A DNA stretch of 64,000 nt, taken from NCBI GenBank assembly GCA_902789555.1, contig CADAOF010000001.1, positions 373,851 to 437,850 of the forward strand, given 5' to 3'. A model generated the notes under the pieces. That model saw only the letters and a list, made by a program, of their open reading frames with translations. It was not told the origin of the DNA and searched no databases. The DNA comes from an uncultured Lachnospiraceae bacterium. Its GTDB lineage: Bacteria; Bacillota; Clostridia; Lachnospirales; Lachnospiraceae. Shown in pieces: positions 14,997 to 21,646 of this stretch; position 1 is the first letter of the stretch, and each line of letters starts with the position of its first letter. The translations under genes were made by a program, and so were the position numbers.

Positions 14997-16377
14997 CGTT
15001 CTTCTCTCCTGCTGCGGCTGCTGCTTCCTGCAGCTTGGCGATCGCAGCGTCGGCAGCCTCCTGCAGCCTCCGGGCGGCGTCGTCCGCTGTTTCCTGGACC
15101 TTCGCCACCGCTTCCTCAGCAGCATCCTTCAAGGCCTCGGCGTGCTCTTCCGCGGCGTCTTTCAGGGCCTCCGCATGTTCTTCGGCCGCTTCCTTCAGCA
15201 CCTCACCGGCAGCTTGTGCCTGTTCCGCCGCCTGCGCAGCCTTCTCGGCAGCCTCCTGCGCCGCTTTCTCCGCAGCAGCCTGCGCCTCGACGTGGGCACT
15301 GTCCGCTTCGGCCTCGAGGATCTCGCCGGATGTCTCCTCCATGTCGTTCCTCGCCTGCTCGGCAGCGTCTGCCGCATCTTCCATCGTCTCCTGCGCGTGC
15401 GCTTCCGCCTCTGCAAGGGCTTCCGAAGCCTTGCGGTCGGCTTCGATCATTTCCAGGACATCGCCTCGGATCTCTTCGGCGGCTTCCTTTTCCGCCTGCG
15501 CAACGATCTCTTCGGCGGCTTTCGCCTTCTTCATGCCGAGGATGTACAGGACTAACGCCGCAGCACACAGGACCACGCTCACCACCTGCGAGATTGCGAT
15601 GCCGGTGTGGCCGATCTTCAGCTGGTCGGTGCGCAGGCCTTCGATCCAGAAGCGTCCCACGCCGTAGCCCATCAGGTACAGCAGGAAGATCTGGCCGTGG
15701 AAGCGTTTTTTCCTGGTCATGAGCAGCAGGATGACAAAAAGCGCAAGGTTCCAAAGGCTTTCGTACAGGAAAGTCGGATGGACCTGGATATAGGTGACGC
15801 CGTCTGCGGTGACGGCCTTCTCCAGCAGATCCTGCGTGATCATGCTGCCGTTGACCTTGGCAATATTCAGGCGCATGGCCAGCAGGTTATCGGTATAGCC
15901 GCCGAAGCACTCCATGTTCACGAAATTGCTCCAGCGTCCCGTCGACTGCGCCAGCACCACACCCAGGAAGGCCGTGTCCAGGATCTGAGGGAAATTCAGT
16001 TTCTTGACCTTGCAGAAGATCCAGCCCGTGACGGCACCGGCGATCACGCCGCCGTAGATGGCAAGCCCGCCGGCCCGCAGGTTGAGGATCTCCTTCAGGT
16101 TGTCCTTGTAGGCATCCCAATCAAAGGCGACGTAGTAGAGGCGCGCGCCGATGATGCCGAAGATGACGCCCCAGATCATCAGTTCCGCATAGTTCTCGTC
16201 GTTCTGGCCGGTCTTTTTCGCCACGATGCAGGCAACCGTGAGGGCAAGCAGCACCGAGGCCGCAATGATGCAGCCGTAGATGAATATTTCGAAATTTCCG
16301 ATCTTGAAGCTCTTGATCCAATCCGAAAATTTCAGTCCCAGATTGACGAACCAGATATCAACAGATAAAGTAAGCAT
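14986..16377 (-). CDS. lgt: prolipoprotein diacylglyceryl transferase with long Ala/Glu-rich C-terminal tail
   Basis: Membrane enzyme that transfers diacylglyceryl from phosphatidylglycerol to the lipobox cysteine of prolipoproteins. The core (about 1-282) has seven hydrophobic helices, IYGGVIAGAVTGW, the signature GRWSNFVNMECFGG (147-160) and HPTFLYES (200-207). Family members end near residue 270-300. Here a further 180 residues (283-463) of Ala/Glu/Lys-rich helical sequence follow, including repeated EEHAEALKDA units (about 399-420), predicted to be cytoplasmic coiled coil or amphipathic helix. Start at 16377 is supported by AAGGAG 8 bases upstream; the frame opens 17 codons earlier over the promoter. 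First gene of the operon lgt-tdk-small protein-surface protein. Confidence 0.93.
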   Translation of the reverse strand: MLTLSVDIWFVNLGLKFSDWIKSFKIGNFEIFIYGCIIAASVLLALTVACIVAKKTGQNDENYAELMIWGVIFGIIGARLYYVAFDWDAYKDNLKEILNLRAGGLAIYGGVIAGAVTGWIFCKVKKLNFPQILDTAFLGVVLAQSTGRWSNFVNMECFGGYTDNLLAMRLNIAKVNGSMITQDLLEKAVTADGVTYIQVHPTFLYESLWNLALFVILLLMTRKKRFHGQIFLLYLMGYGVGRFWIEGLRTDQLKIGHTGIAISQVVSVVLCAAALVLYILGMKKAKAAEEIVAQAEKEAAEEIRGDVLEMIEADRKASEALAEAEAHAQETMEDAADAAEQARNDMEETSGEILEAEADSAHVEAQAAAEKAAQEAAEKAAQAAEQAQAAGEVLKEAAEEHAEALKDAAEEHAEALKDAAEEAVAKVQETADDAARRLQEAADAAIAKLQEAAAAAGEKNDGR

Positions 16378-16399
16378 GGCAATAATCTCCTTGCGATTC

Positions 16400-16428
16400 A
16401 TTATGCCATTGCCGTTCGGGAAAGTCAA
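16400..16428 (-). promoter_or_regulatory. promoter of the lgt operon
   Basis: TTGACT (16423-16428), 17 bp, CATAAT (16400-16405) on the minus strand, 23 bases before the lgt start. Confidence 0.65.
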
Positions 16429-16504
16429 TCGGAAGAACCTGCCGAATCGGATTCTCCGTTCCGGCGGCGGAATATCTTTTTTTCATTTTTCCCGGATTTA
16501 GTGC

Positions 16505-16533
16505 TTGACAATTGCGAAAGCCCGCGCTATTAT
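16505..16533 (+). promoter_or_regulatory. strong promoter of the tRNA genes
   Basis: Consensus TTGACA (16505-16510), 17 bp, TATTAT (16528-16533), 32 bases before tRNA-Arg. The best promoter match in the window, as expected for stable RNA. Confidence 0.88.
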
Positions 16534-16565
16534 TACTGATGCGCTCGGGAGACCGACCGCAATGC

Positions 16566-16639
16566 GTGCGTTTAGCTCAGCTGGATAGAGCGTTTGGCTA
16601 CGGACCAAAAGGCCGGGGGTTCGAATCCTCTAACGCACA
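16566..16639 (+). tRNA. tRNA-Arg(ACG)
   Basis: Cloverleaf of 74 bases: acceptor stem GTGCGTT / AACGCAC, D arm GCTC-AGCTGGATA-GAGC, anticodon arm TTTGG-CTACGGA-CCAAA with anticodon ACG, T loop TTCGAAT. CCA is not encoded. The A at position 34 would be deaminated to inosine, reading CGU/CGC/CGA. Confidence 0.97.
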
Positions 16640-16644
16640 GAAAA

Positions 16645-16668
16645 GGAGCACCGGCGGTGCTCCTTTTT
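16645..16668 (+). terminator. terminator-like hairpin between the two tRNA genes
   Basis: Perfect stem GGAGCACC-GGC-GGTGCTCC followed by TTTTT, starting five bases after tRNA-Arg and ending seven bases before tRNA-Leu. By structure it is an intrinsic terminator; since no promoter fits before tRNA-Leu, read-through or a processing role is likely. Confidence 0.75.
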
Positions 16669-16675
16669 CATACCT

Positions 16676-16757
16676 GCGGATATGGCGAAACTGGCAGACG
16701 CGCGGGATTTAGGTTCCCGTGGGGCGACCCGTGCAGGTTCGAGTCCTGTTATCCGCA
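16676..16757 (+). tRNA. tRNA-Leu(TAG)
   Basis: Class II tRNA of 82 bases with acceptor stem GCGGATA / TATCCGC, anticodon arm CGGGA-TTTAGGT-TCCCG (anticodon TAG, codon CUA and other CUN), a long variable arm TGGGGCGACCCG and T loop TTCGAGT. CCA is not encoded. Confidence 0.97.
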
Positions 16758-16800
16758 TCCGCGGACTTGTCCGCATGCCGATCATCAGAAGGAGGTCCGC

Positions 16801-17460
16801 ATGTCTTCCGATTACCGCAAAGACGTTACCATGAATCCGTCCGGCTTCGTGCTGCTTTCGGACTTCATTCCGCAGATCGTACAGGAGATCCGCTACTACT
16901 CCACCTTCAACTTCATCGGCGACCGCATCGACGGTTATGAGGAGCCCTGCGCCATCCTCACGAAGGAAGCAGCCCGCGCGCTGAAGCAGGTCAGCAATGA
17001 AATGATCGTGCAGGGATACCGCCTGAAGATCTTCGACGCCTACCGCCCCGCCTGCGCGGTCAGGCAGTTCGTGCTCTGGGGCATTGAGGACCAGGACGTC
17101 CGCATGAAGCCGTACTTCTATCCCGAGCTGGAAAAGCAGGTCCTGTTCCGGGACGGCTATATCGCTTCGAGATCGAGCCACAGCCGCGGCAGCGCCGTAG
17201 ACCTCACGCTCCTTGACATGCAGAGCGGGAAGGAACTCGACATGGGCAGCCCCTTTGACCTGTTCAGCGAGGTCTCGCACCCGTCCTTCCGCGGCGTGAC
17301 CGACGAGCAGTACGAGAACCGCATGCTGCTGCAGCAGGCGATGGTGCGGGCAGGCTTCGTGCCGCTTGACTGCGAGTGGTGGCACTTCATGCTGAAGGAC
17401 GAACCGTATCCGGACACCTACTTTGAATTTCCGGTCTCTTCGGCCTATCTGAAAAAATAA
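16801..17460 (+). CDS. D-alanyl-D-alanine dipeptidase (VanX/DdpX family)
   Basis: Zinc metallopeptidase of the M15D type, which cleaves free D-Ala-D-Ala. 219 residues, about family length. The signature is complete: SSHSRGSAVDL (zinc His and Asp of the SxHxxGxAxD motif, about 121-131) and EWWHF (catalytic Glu and zinc His, about 195-199); Arg of FDAYRPA is the conserved substrate-contact Arg. ATG at 16801 with AGAAGGAGG 5 bases upstream. No vanH, ligase or VanRS genes are near, so recovery of D-Ala or wall turnover is more likely than glycopeptide resistance. It sits downstream of the tRNA pair and ends in a strong terminator. Confidence 0.93.
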   Translation: MSSDYRKDVTMNPSGFVLLSDFIPQIVQEIRYYSTFNFIGDRIDGYEEPCAILTKEAARALKQVSNEMIVQGYRLKIFDAYRPACAVRQFVLWGIEDQDVRMKPYFYPELEKQVLFRDGYIASRSSHSRGSAVDLTLLDMQSGKELDMGSPFDLFSEVSHPSFRGVTDEQYENRMLLQQAMVRAGFVPLDCEWWHFMLKDEPYPDTYFEFPVSSAYLKK

Positions 17461-17462
17461 GA

Positions 17463-17558
17463 AGATCCTTCGGCGGAGCGCAGCTCCTCCTCAGGATGAC
17501 AGCTGCCGGTGCGACAAATTGTGTCATCCTTCGGCGCCTCTGAGGCGCCGAAGGATCT
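17463..17558. repeat. 96-bp palindromic intergenic element with 12-bp terminal inverted repeats
   Basis: Bounded by AGATCCTTCGGC and GCCGAAGGATCT (perfect inverted repeats). Inside are TCAGGATGACA (17491-17501) and its near mirror TGTCATCCT (17522-17530). A related core (TGTCATCCTGAG ... CTCAGGATGGCA) occurs at 36341-36398, so this is a dispersed REP/MITE-like element. No coding capacity. Confidence 0.75.
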
Positions 17559-17567
17559 TTTTTTTTT
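17528..17567 (+). terminator. terminator of the D-Ala-D-Ala dipeptidase gene
   Basis: Right half of the palindromic element: CCTTCGGCGCCTC pairs with GAGGCGCCGAAGG, followed by ATC and a run of ten T. The repeat has been recruited as a terminator for the plus-strand gene and abuts the stop of asd. Confidence 0.88.
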
Positions 17568-18570
17568 ATTTTCCGGCCAGCAGTTTCAGGATCTGCACGG
17601 CGTTCGCCGCCGCGCCTTTGCGGATCTGGTCGCCGCAGCACCACAGGGTCAGTCCGTTCGGATCGGTCAGATCCTTCCGGATGCGCCCGACGAACACGGT
17701 ATCCTGATCGGAGGAGTCAAGCGGCGTCGGGTAGCCGAGCCCTTCTCCTTCCTCAAAAAGCCTGCAGCCCGGGAAGTTTCGGACGGCCTCCTTCGCTTCT
17801 TCCACGCTCACGGGCCTTTCGGTGCGGAGCGTGACCGAAATGGAGTGCGAGCGCATGACCGGCACGCGCACGCAGGTACAGGTGACCGCAAGTTCCGGCC
17901 GGTGCAGGATGCGGCGGCCTTCGTTCTGCATCTTCATCTCTTCTGTCGTGTAATCGTCGGTCGAGGCGCTGCCGATCCAGGGGATGACGTTCAGCGCGAT
18001 CTGCGTCGGGAAGACCTTATGCCTTATTTCATTGCCCTCGGCGAGATCCTTCATCTGCTCTTCCAGTTCGACTAAGCCGCCCTGCCCCGCGCCGGAGACT
18101 GCCTGATAGGTGCAGGCGACCATGTTCCGGATGGGGGAGAGCTTCGCGATGCCCGCGACTGCCATCAGAGTAATGATGGTCGAGCAGTTCGGGTTGGAGA
18201 CGATGCCGTTGTTCCTGAGCGCGTCTTCGCCGTTGATCTCCGGGACCACGAGCGGGACGTCCGGCTGCATGCGGAAGGCAGAGCTGTTGTCAATGTAGAC
18301 CGCGCCGCTTTTCACGATGGCGGGGGCAAACCGTTTCGATAGCGGATTCTGTACGGCGCCGAGCACGTAATCGCAGCCCGCAAAGCTGTCTTCCCGGGCT
18401 TCCCGGACCGTGATCGCCTGCCCCTTAAAAAGAATGGTCCCGCCGGCGCTCCTGCTGCTTGCAAGAAGCCTCAGTTCGCTGACCGGGATGTCGTATTCTT
18501 CGAGTACTCTGACCATTTCACGGCCGACTGCGCCGGTCGCGCCGAGCACGGCTATTTTCAGTTCTTTCAT
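17566..18570 (-). CDS. asd: aspartate-semialdehyde dehydrogenase
   Basis: NADPH-dependent reduction of aspartyl phosphate to aspartate semialdehyde, the branch-point step towards lysine, methionine and threonine. 334 residues, family length. N-terminal GATGAVGREM nucleotide-binding loop (10-19), catalytic Cys in SNPNCSTI (about 128-135), QAVSGAG and the catalytic His region VMRSHS. Start has AGGAGGGG upstream. Third gene of the operon hom-lysC-asd, 29 bases after lysC. Confidence 0.96.
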   Translation of the reverse strand: MKELKIAVLGATGAVGREMVRVLEEYDIPVSELRLLASSRSAGGTILFKGQAITVREAREDSFAGCDYVLGAVQNPLSKRFAPAIVKSGAVYIDNSSAFRMQPDVPLVVPEINGEDALRNNGIVSNPNCSTIITLMAVAGIAKLSPIRNMVACTYQAVSGAGQGGLVELEEQMKDLAEGNEIRHKVFPTQIALNVIPWIGSASTDDYTTEEMKMQNEGRRILHRPELAVTCTCVRVPVMRSHSISVTLRTERPVSVEEAKEAVRNFPGCRLFEEGEGLGYPTPLDSSDQDTVFVGRIRKDLTDPNGLTLWCCGDQIRKGAAANAVQILKLLAGK

Positions 18571-18599
18571 GTCTTCCCCTCCTTATCCCAAAAATCTTT

Positions 18600-19919
18600 T
18601 CAGCCGGCGAATCCTTCGTACATGACGCGGATTGCGGTCTCGTAATCTTCTTCCTCCACGCCGATCACGATCGCGAGCTCATCCGCGCCCTGGGCGATCG
18701 TGCGGATGTTGACGCCGGCTTCGCCGATGGCCTTGAACAGACGTCCTGAGACGCCCGGCCGGAAGGTCATCTTACGGCCGACAGAAGCAACGAGTGCGAG
18801 GCCGTCCTTCAGGTCCACGCCGTCCGGGCTGCAGGTCTTCTTGATATCGGCGATCAGGTCAAAAACTGCGTCGCCGAGCGCCGCCTGCGAGATCACGAAG
18901 GCAAAACTGTCCAGCCCCAGCGTGATGTGCTCCGCCTTCACGCCGTACTGGCTGAGGATCGCAAGCGCCTGGCAGAGTTCCGTTCCCTGCTCCATGCCGC
19001 GCTTCGTCACGGTGAGGACCATGAAACCCTTGCGGCCGGCGATCCCGGTGATGAAGCGTTCCTCTTCCTCTCCGGCTTCGATGTGTTCCCGGATCACGGT
19101 GCCCGGGTCATCCGGCGCACCGGAGTTCCGGATATTGAGTGCGATGCCCTTTTCCCGCACCGGGAGAATGGAATCCTCCTGCAGCACCGAAGCACCCATG
19201 AAGGCCAGTTCCCGGAGTTCACCGTAGGTCATCTCGGCGATCGGTTTCGGATCCTTCACGATGCGCGGATCGGCCATCAGAATGCCGGAGACGTCGGTCC
19301 AGTTCTCGTAAACGTCCGCGTTCACGGCGGCTGCAGCCAGCGCGCCGGTAATGTCACCGCCGCCCCGCGGCATGAGTTTCGGGCGTCCCGTGGGGATACG
19401 CCCGTAAAAACCGGGCAGCACGAAGGGGCCTTTCCCGCGGAACGCAGCTTCGATCGCCGCGTAAGTCTTCTCTTTGTCCAGCTGGCCGTCCATCCCGAAA
19501 AATACGCAGTCCGCTGCGTCGACGAAAGGCCTGCCGAGGTATTCGGCCAGCAGCTGTGCCGTGAAATATTCGCCGCGCGAGACCAGTTCGTCAACGCTCA
19601 TGCCCCGGTCCAGTTTCTGCCGGAGCGCGCCAAACGCTGCTTCAACGTCATAGGAAAGCCCCAGATCGTTCCGGATCTCCAGAAAACGGTTCTCGATCTG
19701 CGAAAGGATGTCCTCGCAGGAGACGCCGTAGGTCCGGTGCGCATTGCAGAGGTACAGAAGGTCCGTGATCTTGTGGTCTTCCCTGTTCCGTTTTCCGGCC
19801 GCGCTGACCACGATGATCTGCCTGTCCGGATCGGCTTCGACGATCGATTTTACGTTTTTGAACTGCGCGGCGCCTGCCACCGACGAGCCGCCGAATTTTG
19901 CCACTTTCAGCATATTCAT
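18600..19919 (-). CDS. lysC: aspartate kinase
   Basis: First step of the aspartate pathway, phosphorylation of L-aspartate. 439 residues: kinase domain beginning KVAKFGGSSVAG with the substrate segment near FTAQLLAEYLG and GRGGGD-like PRGGGDITGA, then two C-terminal ACT domains (about 300-439; SQYGVKAEHITLG and GEAGVNIRTIAQG) that would bind lysine or threonine as feedback inhibitors. It is a monofunctional enzyme. ATG overlaps the hom stop as ATGA. Confidence 0.95.
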   Translation of the reverse strand: MNMLKVAKFGGSSVAGAAQFKNVKSIVEADPDRQIIVVSAAGKRNREDHKITDLLYLCNAHRTYGVSCEDILSQIENRFLEIRNDLGLSYDVEAAFGALRQKLDRGMSVDELVSRGEYFTAQLLAEYLGRPFVDAADCVFFGMDGQLDKEKTYAAIEAAFRGKGPFVLPGFYGRIPTGRPKLMPRGGGDITGALAAAAVNADVYENWTDVSGILMADPRIVKDPKPIAEMTYGELRELAFMGASVLQEDSILPVREKGIALNIRNSGAPDDPGTVIREHIEAGEEEERFITGIAGRKGFMVLTVTKRGMEQGTELCQALAILSQYGVKAEHITLGLDSFAFVISQAALGDAVFDLIADIKKTCSPDGVDLKDGLALVASVGRKMTFRPGVSGRLFKAIGEAGVNIRTIAQGADELAIVIGVEEEDYETAIRVMYEGFAG

Positions 19920-21067
19920 TCCTCCGCTGCCGCAAACGCGATGCGGCCGCCTTTTTCTCTGATTTCGTTTGCAAGCGCATGCATCCGGCTCACGGGAAGC
20001 GGTCCGGTCATGAGCCGCAGGCTCCCGTCCGCCGCCGGTTCTCCAGAAGGTTCCGTGTCCGGGAACAGGTCCCGGAACTTTTTCGAAACACGCAGGAGAT
20101 ACCGGTGGGTTTCGCTGCCGTTGTCCGCCGCCTCACGGACCGTTTTCTCCGGCAGCATGCGCCGTGCACCGCTCAGGATGCTTTCGAGATCACGGATCAC
20201 GGCAGACGCTGTCGGATACCTCCCCGCGCCCTGTCCGGAAAGCCCGATCCGGCCGCAGAAACGGCCTTCGTAAACAGCCAGATTGTTATTGAGAGAGACG
20301 GCAGCCTCCGGTGCATTCCTTCCGAACAGAACGGGCTCGACGTAAGCACTTACGCCCTCTTCCGTCCTTGCGGCCTTCGCGATCAGCCTGAGGACCAGGC
20401 CTTTCGACTGATAAAAGCGGATGTCCTCCGCCGAAACGTTTTCAATTCCTTCATGAAGACAGCCGTCCGGAAGGATCCCGAAGGCGACGGCGGCCGCAAG
20501 ACGGATCTTCCTGAGCGCGTCCAGACCGGAAACGTCCGCGGAAGGGTCTGCCTCCGCGTAGCCGAGCGCCTGTGCCTGCTTCAGGGCTTCGCCGTAATCC
20601 ATGCCCCGGTTCTGCATCCGGTCGAGCATGTAGTTCGTCGTCCCGTTCAGGATGCCGCTTACGCGCAGGATCTCATCTCCCTTCCGCGCAAGCGCGAGGT
20701 TATGCAGGAGCGGTACGCCGCCTCCGCAGGCCGCCGAAAAGAGAAAGGCGGCACCGCTCCCATCTGCGATCTTCTGCAGTTCGGGGCCGTATTCCGCCAC
20801 CAGCATCTTGTTCGCCGTGACGAAATGCCGTCCGCTCTCAAGAACGCGCTTCGCGAGGCCGAACGCGGGATCGGTGCCGCCGATCGCCTCCGCAACGGCT
20901 CCGACGGAATCATCAGCAAGGATCCTGTCAAAATCATCCGTCTTCCATGCTTCGTCCGCCTTGCCGCGCCTTACCCATACGGGGCCGGATTCCAGGCCTT
21001 CCGCCTTCTGCAGGATTTCATGTATGCCGGCTCCGACCGTGCCGAAGCCCAGAACCGCCGTCTTCAT
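19916..21067 (-). CDS. hom: homoserine dehydrogenase, lacking a normal C-terminal ACT domain
   Basis: Reduces aspartate semialdehyde to homoserine. 383 residues from the ATG at 21067, which has GGGAGGAC seven bases upstream; the frame is open 30 codons further but that part covers the promoter. NAD(P) loop GFGTVGAGI (6-14), TANKMLVAEYG, the conserved GILNGTTNYMLDRM and the catalytic DPSADVSGLDALRKI segment. Gram-positive Hom proteins are normally about 430 residues with an ACT domain for threonine inhibition. Here the C-terminus after RYLLRVSKK is only about 60 residues and looks like a shortened remnant. Control may have moved to the divergent ACT protein. Confidence 0.94.
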   Translation of the reverse strand: MKTAVLGFGTVGAGIHEILQKAEGLESGPVWVRRGKADEAWKTDDFDRILADDSVGAVAEAIGGTDPAFGLAKRVLESGRHFVTANKMLVAEYGPELQKIADGSGAAFLFSAACGGGVPLLHNLALARKGDEILRVSGILNGTTNYMLDRMQNRGMDYGEALKQAQALGYAEADPSADVSGLDALRKIRLAAAVAFGILPDGCLHEGIENVSAEDIRFYQSKGLVLRLIAKAARTEEGVSAYVEPVLFGRNAPEAAVSLNNNLAVYEGRFCGRIGLSGQGAGRYPTASAVIRDLESILSGARRMLPEKTVREAADNGSETHRYLLRVSKKFRDLFPDTEPSGEPAADGSLRLMTGPLPVSRMHALANEIREKGGRIAFAAAEE

Positions 21068-21108
21068 TCTGTCCTCCCGAAAATGTTTGTGTCCGTCGTA
21101 AAAAGACA

Positions 21109-21158
21109 CTTGTTTTTTGGATGCGAACAGTGTATCATAGGCACAGAGGAAAAACAAG
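21109..21158. promoter_or_regulatory. overlapping face-to-face promoters of hom-lysC-asd and the thrC-thrB operon, with a shared inverted repeat
   Basis: Plus strand: TTGTTT (21110-21115), 17 bp, TATCAT (21133-21138). Minus strand: TTGTTT (21152-21157), 17 bp, TACACT (21129-21134). The two -10 boxes overlap by two bases. The -35 boxes lie in the arms of a 9-bp perfect inverted repeat CTTGTTTTT / AAAAACAAG (21109-21117, 21150-21158). Simultaneous occupation by two polymerases looks impossible; the repeat may also be an operator. Confidence 0.6.
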
Positions 21159-21199
21159 CATTTTTCCGAACAATTTCAAGAAATCTTCAGGAGACGATC

Positions 21200-21637
21200 A
21201 TGCTGGAAAACTATCTCATTGTCCATAAGAGCATCCTGCCCGACAAGTACGAAAAGGTCCTGGAGGCGCGCCGCCTGCTCGAGACGGGTCAGGAGAAGGA
21301 AGTCTCACAGGCTGCGAGGCGCGTCGGGATCTCCCGCAGCACCTATTACAAATACCGTGACTACATCTTCGAGCCGTCGGACCGCGAAGGCAGCCGGAAT
21401 GCCGTGCTGGAAATGATGCTTGACCACAGAGCCGGCCTTCTGAGTTCGGTCCTTGCCGTCCTCTCCGATGCCGGCGCGAATGTCCTCACCATCACCCAGA
21501 GCCTGCCGATCCGCGGCAAGGCCAGCGTCACTCTCTCGGTGGACATCAGCGGGATGCACGAAAGTCTTGCCGCGCTCATGGACGGCATCGCCGCCGTACC
21601 GGGTGTCAGCGGAAGCCGGCTCATCGATCTGGAATAG
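21200..21637 (+). CDS. HTH-ACT regulatory protein (PheB/UPF0735 type), probable regulator of threonine synthesis
   Basis: 145 residues. The N-terminal half (about 25-62) is a predicted helix-turn-helix (SQAARRVGISRSTYYKYRDYIF), the C-terminal half (about 70-145) an ACT domain (LDHRAGLLSSVLAVLSDAGANVLTI). The family is known as the PheB-like ACT protein. From its place between hom and thrC I infer a transcriptional regulator that senses threonine or another aspartate-family amino acid; related Bacillus proteins have been linked to control of hom-thrCB. CAGGAG lies 6 bases before the ATG. First gene of the operon with thrC and thrB. Confidence 0.85.
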   Translation: MLENYLIVHKSILPDKYEKVLEARRLLETGQEKEVSQAARRVGISRSTYYKYRDYIFEPSDREGSRNAVLEMMLDHRAGLLSSVLAVLSDAGANVLTITQSLPIRGKASVTLSVDISGMHESLAALMDGIAAVPGVSGSRLIDLE

Positions 21638-21646
21638 GAGGAAGCC

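Noticed and set aside
16512-16800. Open frames through the tRNA region leading into the dipeptidase
   Set aside because: They cross two tRNA genes and a hairpin; the dipeptidase has its own AGAAGGAGG site and start at 16801.
16801-17460. Glycopeptide-resistance cluster
   Set aside because: Only a VanX-like gene is present; no D-Ala-D-Lac ligase, dehydrogenase or two-component system lies nearby.
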